In this document: positions 1-11,421 of the stretch, piece by piece
Position numbering within the stretch: the first letter of the stretch is position 1
Layout: each line of letters opens with the position of its first letter
Assembly: GCA_029891385.1 (NCBI GenBank)
Contig: CM057224.1
Coordinates: forward strand, 36,647,005-36,711,004
Direction of reading: 5' to 3'
From: Erythroxylum novogranatense
Lineage: Eukaryota; Streptophyta; Magnoliopsida; Malpighiales; Erythroxylaceae
Length of the DNA stretch: 64,000 nucleotides
Notes under the pieces: model-generated
Seen by the model: only the letters and a program-made list of their open reading frames with translations
The model's database searches: none
What the model was told of the DNA's origin: nothing
Translations under genes and position numbers: made by a program

Positions 1-867
1 ACTCTAGCTAGGAGTAGGTTACTATTCTTTGAGAATTGACAGGTTAAGGCTTGTCCAAGTCCTTTCTTTGCTATCATCTTTCTAAAACTTCCTTTTAAAA
101 CTCAGAGTTTTCTAACAAATATCTTCTAAAAGGCTTCTGTGTTTTTCCTTTCTTTCAATAAACTTACCTTGCCATTTGTGTCCTATGTCCTGAGAAAAAT
201 GAGAAGCTGGTCATTGTACTCAGAGAAGTATGTAAAAACGTGTGAAGTTTAGGGCTTGAAGATTTGGAGTTTTCAGCAGGTAAGTGGTGGAGAAATCCCT
301 TGCAGTTAGGGATTTGTGAAATAAAGTTGATAAATTACTATCATCTACATGGAAAATGTAATTTTTGTGTTTGTTCATAAATACTGGGTAGTTGGGGAGA
401 AATAAATTCAGTTATAGTGTTAAATTAGTTTTTGAGAAAACTTTTAGTGTTTTGGTGACGTAAAGTATTGAAAATTAGAAAATCTGGAAATTTCTTACTG
501 AGTATGTTTCAGTCTTTTAGCTATAACATTTTCTGTGGTTATCCAAACAAAATGATTCTTAATTCGGAGTAAACTAGGAATGTATGGCTACAATTTGTAT
601 GAAGACATCGAATTTTACTTTTGTCTCTAAGAGTCTCAAAAGTTGTCACGAAGTTGAGAACTGGGTGCAAAACGTTGAGAGTTGAGCAAAAAAATTCGTG
701 TTCCAATTTCAGGAAGAAATCTAGACCTAATTTAGTTAGATTCTGGCAAAGTTTCCTTCTGAAAAGTTGTAGATCTTTCTTTGAGCTTTCCAACGGTATA
801 TATCATGAGAAATTTGGACATCAGAGTCAAAAGTTATGATCTTTGTAAGTGGATATGTTCAGACGGA

Positions 868-1087
868 GAAAATAAAACGATAGAAGTAAGACGATGGAAA
901 TAAGACGATAGAAATAAGATGATAGAAGTAAGACGATAGAAAATAAGATGATAAAAGTAAGACGATAGAAGTAAGACAATGAAAGTAAGACGATAGAAGT
1001 AAGATGATGAAAATAAGACGATAGAAGTAAGACGATGAAAGTAAGACGATAGAAGTAAGACGATGAGAATAAGACGATGGAAAAAAA
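868..1087. repeat. minisatellite, 12-14 bp unit agacgatagaagta
   Basis: About 16 imperfect head-to-tail copies of agacgat(a/g)(g/a)aa(g/a)taa occur, with some variants (agatgatgaaaataag). The array lies inside the LTR immediately before the conserved 'cataacttcttctct...ctgatttttgaagc' segment. The homologous position of the solo LTR at 38527-42259 carries an unrelated GC-rich repeat instead. Confidence 0.9.
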
Positions 1088-2204
1088 CTAAGACGAAAGC
1101 AAAACAGACTGAATTCTTTTGGTCATAACTTCTTCTCTAGACCTCCAAATGATCTGATTTTTGAAGCATTGGATTTCTAACACATTTCTTTATCTCTGCA
1201 CAAAAATTTATGGTTTTTGATATTAAATTTAAGATGATTTATTGAATCAAAGTAAGAATATCGGTGAAAAGAGCATGAACTAGATATTTTACTGAACATG
1301 TTTCAGTATTTGAATGATATCTAGGCCTGTAGGATTCCAATTGAGGTGATTCTTGATTTTTAGTAAACTAAGAGTAATAGATCTACAAATCATATGAAGA
1401 CTCTGAATCTTTATCCAGTCTCTAAGATGTTCAATTTCTAGATGGAATTCAGGTATAGTACACTGTTTTGGAGAGGAACAGTCCGAAAATGCTTGAGGCA
1501 TATCTTCCAAATTGCTGAACCAAATTAAGTGAAATTGGTGTCAATGGAAAGTTGAAAGATAGAGGAACACTTTTTTAGAAGAGAGTGAGCTCAAATTTCA
1601 CAAGTTTTGCCTCCTAATTTAATGTGAACAGTAAACCCGAAAGGGTGTTTCAGAAAGTCTGAAAGTAAGCCAGTGACAAATGAATTGTGTTCCAGTGGTT
1701 CTAATGAGCCATAAACCTAAGTGTTAGTTGTACATAAATGAATTTGGTATGGGGATAGTGTTGAGAAGTATTAAGGAGCGATACCCGAGAGTTATCATAA
1801 ACAGGCATTGTACATAATTCTTTTGATACATGTGCATTATTGAATATTTTAATGGTGCAAATTGTGATATCGTGTATGCTATTTGTTATAGAGGAGCAAC
1901 GGGAACGTCCACTTTCAGACGTTGCCGGATCTTTCAGGAATTATCTTCGGGAGCAACTTGTGAGTAACCTAGACGGTCTCACTCAATTAATTGTTTGCTT
2001 AGAATATAGTTTGAATGAGTTATTTAAATGCTCCCGATTGTGAATGTGCATATGATTGTAAAAGAGTGCTCAACATTTCTGTTGAATGCCGGACTAAGGT
2101 CCGATGATGAATGTGATCTAAATGTGACTGTACATCCATGTGATTGACTGAGGTTATGTTATGTGAAACATTCATTACATGAATGCGTGTAAGATAAAGA
2201 AAGT

Positions 2205-2351
2205 TATGACCGGAGTAGCCAGGACAAAGAGCTTAATGCTCGGAATGTGAATAGAGCCTCAGGCTCGAGTGCGACTGTCCCCGATATCCACTAAGGGATA
2301 TGGGACGTTATACGACAAAGCTCAACATCCATGAAGGGATGAGCTGGAAAA
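2205..2351 (+). other. hairpin array within the LTR
   Basis: After the motif tgaccggagtagcc come successive inverted repeats. These are GAGC/GCTC at 2229-2241, GAGCC/GGCTC at 2254-2266, GTCC..GATATCC/GGATAT..GGAC at about 2276-2306, and AGCTC..ATCC/GGAT..GAGCT at about 2320-2350. The same kind of array occurs at the same place in the related LTRs at 41454-41517 and 57315-57441. Confidence 0.7.
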
Positions 2352-2989
2352 AGGCACTCGATCATAACGACAATAATAAATGAAAGTGAGTCTCACGTGC
2401 ATTGCCAATTATAATTGATGTGTGTTTTGTATGAATAATGTGATACATTGTGAATATGCAATGAAGTGAATATTATGTTATGTGCAATGATGTGATGCAT
2501 GAATTGAGTGAACCGTCGATGATGGTTACCTCATTGAGTTCGCAAAAGTCACCAAAATTGCAACATTGTCTTTTCAGGACCGAGAGACAACTCTAGCTAC
2601 TAAAGAGGCTCTACTAGTCGGGTAGATTGCGATTGGAGATAGAGGTCATGACTCAAAGGTCGGTCAACTGGAGTTTTTTTGGGTAGTTTAGATAACTTTG
2701 ATACACTTTCCTCATTCACGTAGTAATATTGTATTAGGTTTCTGATGATGTACAATTGGATAATGTTGAAAGACAATGTAGACTTCGATTTTGTGAAATG
2801 TAATGAGGAAAAAGTTGATTTTAAAATATTGTGATCTTCTTATGATGCTTTATAAGTGAATTATGTTACCATGCTATATGAAGGGAATGTAGTGATCGAT
2901 CGTAGCGTACCCTCATCGTAGGATATGTGCCGGAATGACCTCCGGGTGTCCCGGTGGGTACCCTGCGGTAAGGGAGCACTACATTTGTA

Positions 2990-3612
2990 ATTAACAAATT
3001 ATGTCAATTCTTACATCAATCGTTCATGTTCTTAAAAGGATGTTGCACTATTTACATGAAACTGCAGCTTTAAGCTTATTCATTGCTCCATCTTCTCTTA
3101 ATCACCTCATAGCCTATAGTGATGTTGATTGAACCGACTGCCTAGATGAAAGGAATTCAACAGGTGGTTTTCTTATCTTCATTGTCTCTAATCTAATTGC
3201 TTGGAAATCTGGCAAACATAAGACTATGGCCAGATCCCCTACCAAGTCTGAATTTAAGGCTGTGGCTAATGTTTGTGTGGAATTAAAATGTTTGATTAGA
3301 ATATTTCAAGACTTGGGTATCCATTTCCAGAGAGCACCCTATGTTTGGTGTAATAATGTTGGCACAGTTTTCTTTTCCTCTAATCCAGTTTTTCATGCTC
3401 GTACAAGACATGTTGAAATAGATTGTCATTTTGTTCATGATTTAATCTCAACAAAGGTGCTTTCTATTGGTGTTTTGTCTTCTGAGGATCAACTTGCTGA
3501 TGTTCTCACTAGTGCTCTCTCTTGTTCTCAGCATCGTCACTTTGTTTCCAAGCTTCGATTACACGATCTTCCACCTTTAGTTTATCAGGGCATGTTAGCA
3601 GATAAACGTTAG
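2990..3612 (+). pseudogene. Ty1/copia pol remnant: end of reverse transcriptase and RNase H
   Basis: The translation gives a broken but clear copia pol C-terminus. From about 3026 it reads a VLKRMLHY-like segment, then AYSDVD with an in-frame stop, then the RNase H segment STGGFL, LIAWKSGKHKT and ARSPTKSEFKAVANV. The open part (3226-3612) continues with YVWCNNVG, NPVFHARTRHVEIDCHFVHD and EDQLADVLTSALS, the usual end of copia RNase H. Everything upstream (integrase, most of RT) is missing. It directly abuts the LTR ending at 2983, so that LTR probably inserted in or next to this element. A copia 3' LTR may start near 3593 (TGTTAGCAG), but I could not define its end. Confidence 0.85.
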
Positions 3613-4139
3613 TTTATCTGATTTTTGCATATCTCTCTTCATATATGTGGTTTCCACATATCTCTCTTGATATCCCTTCTTTTGTATATTTGAATTACTG
3701 TACTTAGATACTATAGATACTCTGTTATGCTTTCTTTTGTATATATATGTTGCTTTTGTAACCTGTTAATAGTGTGTGAAATACATCCATTATTTGCAAC
3801 CTACTTTACTAATTACAATAAGGGAAGAAATATCAATAACTAATCTCACAACTATAATTAATCCCAAAACTATAACTTAGAAAATCTACACTTAAAAATA
3901 AGTATGAAATTGTTTTAGTTTCAATTTTGAAATGGAGAGAAAATCTACACTTAAAAAATAAGTATGAAATTGTTTCAGCTTCAATTTTGAAAAGGAGACA
4001 AGTATTAGTCATATTTAGATATTGTAATTTAACTTTACTTTGACAACCAACCATATGTGGGAGGAGGTTTTTGAAAGTAAGCATTTATCTCAAACTAATT
4101 TATGCCTAGCTTGAACTCTCATTCTTCTACGAAGAGCCA
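3613..4139. other. AT-rich stretch with one short tandem duplication
   Basis: This may include the downstream copia LTR (3593 to about 3800, not delimited). From 3881 a unit of about 59 bp starting gaaaatctacacttaaaa is present twice in tandem (3881-3938 and 3939-3999) with a few differences. The antisense open frame over it (84 codons) merely reads through the duplication and resembles no family I know. Confidence 0.6.
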
Positions 4140-6900
4140 ACCTCTAAGATTGATTAGTATGTTGTCCAGCACTTAAGTTGATCCAATGGTACTCATTAAA
4201 TCTCATTGAATTGGAGTTGTATGGAGGTAGAAATCGAGTGATATGAGATGGAACTCCTTGCCAGATTATCAAAAATTGGTATTTCCACCTTTAAATCATA
4301 AGGGATAGAATTCGACAAAGATATGCCAACCAAACTCCAATTATCAAAGAAAATAGAGAGAGTTTTACTATCCCTAGTTTTGAACTTTACAAGTTCTTCA
4401 ATGGATGTCCTCAATCTTAGTAATTGCCTGATACCCGAAGAGAAAGAGGTTTAATTTCAACTTGCCATAGACTTTTGCCTTTTAAAGTATTTGTGTGTAC
4501 TCATCTAACCCAAAGAACTTTATTATTTATAATTTTCGATAGCCTTTTCCTAAGAACATTTTTTTAGTAAATCCAATGAGTTTATTACCCAAACCACTTT
4601 CATTAATTGGAGTAGAAACCTCACTCTATGCAACTTTTAAATGAAATCTTCCTTCCTTGTCATCCTTCTCTTTTCTTTTTCAATGGTCTTAACAACACCT
4701 TTAGCAAGGAAGAAGCCACATGACCAATAGACATGCCAAGAGCTTATGATTCATTTAATTAATTTTAGGCTACTGGCATATGATAACTTCCTATTACACC
4801 ACATACCTAACCTCTTATGTATTTTTTAAATCAAAGAAATGCTATATGCATATTGTGATCTCCTACTAGCAAGAGGGGGACCTAGATATTTAAAGCCATG
4901 AAACTTTTTTCTCTATTAAGAAGCAACTTAGATAGATTACTTAAAGTGTGCAGGGAAGACAAGAGTTTGCCAACATTAAACTCATAAGCTATAGATAGTA
5001 GCAAAAGGTCATCTATAAAAGCAAGAGTAGTAATCTTAAGTTATTTTACATCTATTATAAAATTTGAACTTTCTCTCATTGTAAGCAGAGTATTTTATTA
5101 GCCTTATTAAGACCTCCAAGTAAAGTAAGAATAAATAAGAGGATATAAGATCTCCTTATCTCCGCCCTTTCTTGCCTTTGAATGCCTGCGTTAGTTCTCT
5201 ATTGACTTGAATTAAGAAATAAACTTAAGTAACACAAAAGATAATCCACTGTCTAAATTTATTAAGAAATCTAAAAGCTTGAAGTACATGGTCTAGAAAA
5301 TCCCAACTAATCGAGTTATAGGCTTTGTTGAAATCAATCTTGATAGCATAATTCTTTGGGCTACTTCTTCTGGAGTAACCAATCATTAGTCCCTTATGTG
5401 CCTTCCTTTTAAGAAGACATATTGAGAATGATTGATATTATTTTCCATTTCCTTTCTCATTCTTTTAGCTAAAATTTTAGGTAAAATCTTATAGATAAAA
5501 TTGCAACAAGGAATAAGTCTAAAATCACCAAAAGAGTAAAGGCTATGTACCTTAAGAACCAGGCATAATAAAGTTTTGTTATTTTCAGACAACATCTTTC
5601 CTTTTTCAAACACCTCAAGAATTAACATATTCATAACTAGGACAATGCCACCGTAATGGTAATGGCTGTGATTACAAATAATGTCCTAGTAATATCCCAA
5701 ACAATTTCAGCTTTATTAATTTACCATGGTCGAGTCTAGTCTCTAGCATACTCATGATACAAGGCTTATTCTCTGAAAGAATCCCTGAAAGTATTGTTGT
5801 TTGTCAAGGCAATTAATGCCCCTAATATTTCATGATATCAAAGTTATTAAGGATTGATCTTCTTATCCCCCTTTACTTTACTCTTCCTCTCAAACTTCTT
5901 CTTATTAAGTTACTTGAACACCTTATCATTTACCGCTTCCCCTACATTAGTACTAGCTATGCATGTATTGATTAAGTCACCATCTTAATGAATAACTACT
6001 GCCCCTTTGACTCTCTTTACTTCATGGACATTCAACCATCATCTATAAGTTACATATTTTCCACACTAGATAGCTTAGTTAAATGACACCAATACTTTAA
6101 CATAATATAAGAAATTGGTTCATTAGAACTATCGTTACACTTATCCAACCCTTGTCACTTTTCAATTTGAGTGTTCTCTTCTTCCTAAAAAATTTCCTCT
6201 TTTATCCCTATTAACTCATTGTAATCATCTCTCATAAATCTTCTTCTAGTCATGCACCATTGCTTTCCTGGGGTCTTCAACATAGCTTCAATTGGTATGA
6301 TACTCTTTTGACTATATTCCCTTCACGAAGTATGAATAGTAGGATTATATCACGTAATTCATTATCTAAATCAACATCAACACATAATCTCCCATAGCTA
6401 ATTATTTCTTATTCGTAATCATCTCATCCACACAAATCGGTTTACCAATAAAGTTGGCCAATATACTCAATCTTTTAGTAGACCAATACCCTAAACGGAC
6501 TCCATACAAGTTGATCCATAATGGCACACTCTCATACTTAATGTGATCAAAATTTATTCATGGTTTCCATAGTTAAATAAACAAAGGACTGTATTGTACA
6601 TGCTGTGGTCCAGTTTTCATAATGTCATTGACGCAAGTTTCATATGTAAACTTGAAAAATAAGCAAGTTATCCTCAATTAGCAACACTGCAACCAAATCT
6701 TTGGTTCTCCATAACTTGAATGCCCAACCATGTAACACTAGGCAAAATTGGCATATTATTTATTAAAAAACACCACTAAGGATGACTTCTAGGTATTTTC
6801 TCCATATTTAAAAGGGTCCGCATCAGGAGTCACCATTACCCTTCCTTTAACACATGTTAGATGAACATACTACAAGATGGATTCAGAATTCTCTCATACT
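4140..6900 (-). pseudogene. decayed LINE (L1-type non-LTR retrotransposon)
   Basis: Read on the minus strand, pieces of a plant L1 appear in order. The ORF1 segment VPLWINLYGVRLGYWS is near 6400-6530. An endonuclease start (NIMKYWNIRGIN, then MLETRLDHG) is near 5720-5850. The reverse transcriptase entry RLIPCCNFIYKILPKILA and QYVFLKGRHI is at 5386-5540. AYNSISWDFLDHVLQ is near 5290-5340, an altered active-site box (LAFIDDLLLL, usually FADD) near 5010, and IFFDNWSLVG (zf-RVT region) at 4300-4350. Most of the endonuclease is deleted and many stops and frameshifts are present, so it is inactive. The boundaries are approximate. Confidence 0.85.
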
Positions 6901-8140
6901 ACAACTTTCCAGCTCAATCGTGGGTTTATTTCACTCTTTTTTAAACTAGAAGCTAATGAAGTGCCTAAAAAGGAGGGTGGTGTAGAAGGTTTGCCAAGCA
7001 AGGGTAGGAATATAACTAGACAAGGGAAAGAGTGGGGTTAGTTTTTAGACATGATCATAAGAGAAGAAGTATTGTGTTGGCAGAGTGAACAATAGAAAGT
7101 CAATTACTATAAATAGCGACAGAAGGGAGTAGGAAACACAAGAAAAACTAAACTGCTCCTAGAGGTATTCTACCTCAAGTTTGACTTTCACCTTCAGCAT
7201 TATAGAAGCCAGAGGAGTTAAGGGACCACTAATGTACCCATGGATGACCTGCAAGTGCCCAGAGAATTGTGATTGTAATAGGGGGAGGGGGTAGCAGTAA
7301 CAAGATGAAGAGAAGACGTAATGAGGAAGGGGAAAACTGAAAACTTAAAGGATGGTGTAACACAGTGAGTACCGTGAAATAAAGAGAGACATATTAGAAG
7401 ATGAAGAAGGTAAGGTTGGGCATGAAAATCTTGACAACAGATAAAGATGTCAACTAGGTCCAAGCCCATCCTAATTGAATCTCGCTTGACCCGAAGTTAA
7501 CCGATCGTCCTGAGACCCGACCCTTATAAACAAAACACAATATCGTTTTCCATTTTTAATTTTTTAAAAAATCAAATGGGCTCGATCGCTTTAGGCCTAG
7601 TCAGGCTCAAGCTTGCTGTCTACTAATTACACGTGAATGTCCTGAATTAATAAGGTTTTAAAGTGGTTAATTACTCAATTGAAATTTTTAAAAGATTTGA
7701 TATTTAATTGAAAAAATCTTAAAAGGTTAAATGCTTTAGAATTGATTAACAACCTAAAAATACTATATGCTTTTAAAATTTATAACAAATTTAAAATTTG
7801 CATTGTTAAAATTTATATTACTTGAAATCAAAATTATTGTTCTTAACCCTTAATTTTATAGATAAATTGTTAATTACAAAACACATGTAGCATAGCATAT
7901 AAAGACTAATAATAAGTTCAACTAAATTTAAATTTATTTTTAATCAAAATTTCAATATTTTAATCCTTTAATAAAAGACATCACTTTAGTTTATTGTACT
8001 TAATAAAACAATTTTATTTTAGAAAATCAACCTTAAATTTCTCAAATTTTAATTAAAATAAGTCTAATCCATGAAGCGACCTCGTGTGTGTTTTGTTTGT
8101 CATTTATGGAAACTGGAAAGTGAAAATTCAGTATCTTCTA
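6901..8140. other. intergenic, AT-rich
   Basis: No gene or repeat could be supported. Positions 7500-7620 are of mixed composition and the rest is strongly AT-rich. The 83-codon antisense frame at 7218-7469 has low-complexity composition and no recognisable motif. Confidence 0.5.
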
Positions 8141-8149
8141 GAATTTATG

Positions 8150-9550
8150 TTATATGTAACCCCCTAGCCACAAAGTCCCGCTGTCTGTGTTCACCACGCG
8201 CCATTTCCAGTTTCTTAGGAACGAGAGACATTTTTAAGGTAAATTTTCCTTCCCAAACACCACCCCATAAGCCATAATACGATCTCCGAAAAGTACAATC
8301 TTATGTCTTCTTTTTTGTTCCGTTTGGCTTCGAGTTGATTTTTGTTGGGCATTAGTTATTTGACCTTATTAGATTTGATGGAATGGAAAATGAATTTTCC
8401 TTTAGCTTTGTATTTCTTGATCACTTGTGCATTTGGTTGAATTGGTTGTTGTTATGCTGTTGTTACGTGATTTGAGGTTGTATGATTCTGGGGCCATGGA
8501 CGCGATTGTTTGCCAGAATGTCTTGTTTGGGGTTGGTTTTGCAATTGAAGAAAAGCTATTTGGGGGTTTTTAGTTTAGATCGTTTGTATTTGGGCGCCAA
8601 GTGTGATTAGTAATGGAGGAATTACTGTTATTGTTTAGCTGTAACATGTAGTTGCCCCTGTTTTAAGCTACCAGTTTCTTGCGGAAAACTGTGCGCAGTC
8701 CTCCTTTGTGCTGCTTCTCAATCTCAATGTGGTAGAAGTATGAGGCGTAAGTAGGATTACATCTAGGAAATGGATTTTCTTGGTTTCTAGGTTGTGTCTT
8801 TTCAGTTCTCTTAAGATTGTGTTTTTAGAATTAATTGCTGAATGATGAACATTCAACTGCACTCAACATAGTTCTGCATTATGTTAAACATGTGGCTTTG
8901 TCATCTTCTGTTGCCTAGACATACAGCATTGGCTTTCATGTTTAGACTTTACCTTCTTATGTCTTTGGGCAACTCCAATTCAATGCTTGAACTGATTTAC
9001 TTTTAAAGTTTACTTCGCCACACATTTTCTTTTGTTGTTTTCTCCCAATATTCCTATTTGTGAGTATTGTTCAGTTTCAATATTGAGTTATAATATGAAA
9101 CTGTTAGATGTTTTGATGATTTCTTGATTCAGTATTAAGCTAATTTAAAATGTTAGGCTCCAAGTTGCTTGCTTTTGTTTATCTAAAAAAATGAGTTTAT
9201 AAAAGAAATAAAAGAGCACAATTCAATAAGGACTAAATCTCCTTCATCCTAAGTTTTCCTTATTAAATAAGAACTAATAATAAGTTAGATATAGTCCTAC
9301 TGGTTTAAGACTTAATTCAAGAATAAGAAATCCTTACTAGTTTAGGATACAATTCTAATCCTAAAATTAGGGTTTTCAAGTAGAAAGTTTGATGCTTTCT
9401 TTAATAGCAGTTATTAAACCCTCCATTATTTTCTCGTCACTAAAACTGCGGCACTTTTAACCTGAGTTTCCACCGACCAAAATCCTAAAACTCCATTGTT
9501 GCAGAGAAGTACCGTATTAATTTTGTGAGATTGCCTACATAGAAGTCGAC
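8150..9550 (+). other. probable promoter, 5' UTR exon and 5' UTR intron of the next gene
   Basis: A short, less AT-rich stretch (about 8155-8239) ends in a good donor (ttaag|gtaaat, GT at 8240-8241). A good acceptor (ttgttgcag, AG at 9503-9504) lies 46 bp before the ATG at 9551. The T-rich 1.26 kb between them has the look of a plant leader intron. The transcription start is not determined, and the upstream exon boundary is an inference from splice-like sequence only. Confidence 0.45.
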
Positions 9551-10917
9551 ATGGATTTTTTGTTCAAGGTAATGAATGAGGACACACCTGAATGCAACCC
9601 TGATGAAGGCGTCATTCAAAAATGCCCATTCCTAAGAAACATCAATAAGCCGACAAGCTTTTCATTGTCATCTTTGAATTGCCCCATCCCTGTAAGTTAT
9701 TTCTTCCAAGTTAACGTCCATCATATTTATCTCAGTTTGTGAGTTAATTTTGAGGTACCGGAGCTGGTTTAGGATTTACCATCAAAACCTGCCGTGTATT
9801 TCTTCAGGAGCGTGGAGTTAAAGGCCCTATATTTGAAGATGGTACGAATTTTGATGCTGCATTTAAACTCTTTCATGGGAAAGATGGGATTGTCCCGCTT
9901 TCAAGCAAGTCTAGTTTTCATTCTGACTTTTTGGAACCTGAGCCTGCACCTCAGTTCAATCCATTACTGGCAAAAACGGCCACCATCAGTCTATCTGTTT
10001 TTGGGGCTGGTTGGCCATTTAGCTTTGGTTCTTTTAACGATAAGAGGAAAAAGCAAAAGAAATCTGAATCAAACAACAAGAGAGATCCATCTTCTCAGGT
10101 GAGACTAGAGAGACAAATATTGCCGCTTATTTTGATTTTGATCGATTCTAGACGAAATTGGAGAAAACAAATGCTGAAAGCTTCTTTTTTTTTTTTTTTT
10201 TTGACGTATGCGTTGAATGATTACTTATAAATTTGGGATGTTCTAATCTTGCAGAAAGGGAATAACTTAAAACACGAGGCTCTAGGAAATGAGTGGTTAG
10301 AAACAGGTAACTGCCCAATTGCAAAGTCATACAGAGCAGTCAGTCGGGTACTGCCGCTTGTAGCATCAACTATTCAGCCGCCTCAAGGTATGAAGTTCAG
10401 GTGTCCACCTGCCGTAGTTGCTGCAAGGGCGGCCTTGGCTCGTACAACCCTTGTTAAGGCTTTGCGACCTCAGCCATTACCGTCAAAGATGCTTGCAATT
10501 GGTCTCCTGGGGATGGCCGTAAATGTGCCTTTGGGTGTGTGGAGGGAGCACACTAGGAAATTCTCAGTATCCTGGTTTGCAGCAGTGCATGCGGCTGTGC
10601 CCTTCATAGCCATGCTTAGGAAATCTGTAGCGATGCCCAAAACTGCAATGGCATTGACCATTGGAGCTTCTATCCTTGGTCAGGTTATTGGTTCTAGAGC
10701 AGAGAGGTGCCGACTTAAAGCAGCTGTAGACAAGGAAAAGGTGGCAGAGCATACAGAGACAGCTGCTGCGGTATCAGTATCAGGCCAGAATCCAAGCCAG
10801 GGTGATGGCATTATAATAGGCAGTCATTGTGGTATTCGTATAGAAAGAATGACGTGGGATCCCCTAGCTATCAAGGCCAGTGGACCTGCTGCTTCGTCTA
10901 CCATCGTGTGTTACTGA
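9551..10917 (+). CDS. conserved plant protein of unknown function (3 coding exons, 364 aa)
   Basis: Exons are 9551-9691, 9808-10098 and 10255-10917. Each junction has GT...AG and keeps phase 0, giving 47 + 97 + 220 residues. The start is the first ATG after the leader acceptor. I do not recognise a named family. The N-terminus (MDFLFKVMNEDTPEC) is acidic and polar. The middle contains GVKGPIFEDGTNFDAAF and FGAGWPFSFGSF followed by a basic stretch KRKKQKK. The C-terminal exon has a basic, Ala-rich run (CPPAVVAARAALARTTLVKA) and three hydrophobic segments near residues 223-240, 247-265 and 274-290, so a membrane-associated protein is plausible. The last 50 or so residues are low-complexity and less convincing. 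It converges on the RPA1 gene with 504 bp between stop codons. The function is not inferable from the sequence. Confidence 0.8.
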
Positions 10918-11421
10918 TTATCAGAAGTTGCAAAGAACGCCATTGGAACAAAGAGACTATTTCGAATTGGTGTACGGTTTGATGAACTATAGCATATGTA
11001 AAAGCTTTTGATTTCTTATTCGTTTATGTATCTTGAGTTGAAACTCGGGTAATACATGATATTTCTGTATCTTTAGTTGGAATGCATGATATTTGAGCAA
11101 GAAATCAGGGGTCCTTCGCAGGGCAAATTTCCTAGCTTACACCTTTTGCATCTAAAGCAAATAATAACAGTGGAGTAGAATCCATATACCATGGAGCAGT
11201 TCAAGAAACTTGGGAAACAACGAAGCACAATAGAACCAACATATAAACTAAAATGTAAAAAGAACCGGGTCGAAACAAAAACACAGACGCTACTAAAGGT
11301 TCAAACATTTATACAAATTACGCTCTAACTTCCTTAATATTAGGCGACTTCAGATCACATACCTTGAAAAAGTATTCAATACTTTTTGTACAACGCGAAA
11401 CAGCATTCATTTCCATTGACA
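10918..11421. other. convergent 3' ends of two genes
   Basis: AT-rich 3' UTR and terminator region shared by the plus-strand unknown gene (stop 10915-10917) and the minus-strand RPA1 gene (stop at 11422-11424). No other gene is visible. Confidence 0.6.

Larger units (their letters stand above)
1..2983 (+). mobile_element. 3' part of a large LTR (gypsy-derived, LARD-like family)
   Basis: This stretch is homologous in order and content to the solo LTR at 38527-42259. Shared landmarks are the 'ctgatttttgaagc' segment (about 1150), the 'gtgagtaacctagacg' segment (about 1960), the 'tgaccggagtagcc' motif with hairpins (about 2205-2350), and 'gaattgagtgaacc(g/a)tcgatga' (about 2498). It ends in GGGAGCACTACA at 2983, comparable with the GGGATGYTACA ends of its relatives. 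The left end lies outside the window, so no TSD can be checked. No coding sequence is visible. Whether this is a solo LTR or part of a full element is unknown. Confidence 0.75.

Noticed and set aside
868..1087. CRISPR-like array appearance of the agacgat repeats
   Set aside because: The units are contiguous with no unique spacers, and the setting is a plant LTR. It is a minisatellite.
7218..7469. 83-codon minus-strand open frame as a gene
   Set aside because: No motif, no splice or promoter context, and hydrophobic low-complexity composition in AT-rich intergenic DNA.
8071..8277. 68-codon plus-strand frame as a small gene
   Set aside because: It overlaps the likely leader exon and donor site of the following gene, and has no recognisable family.
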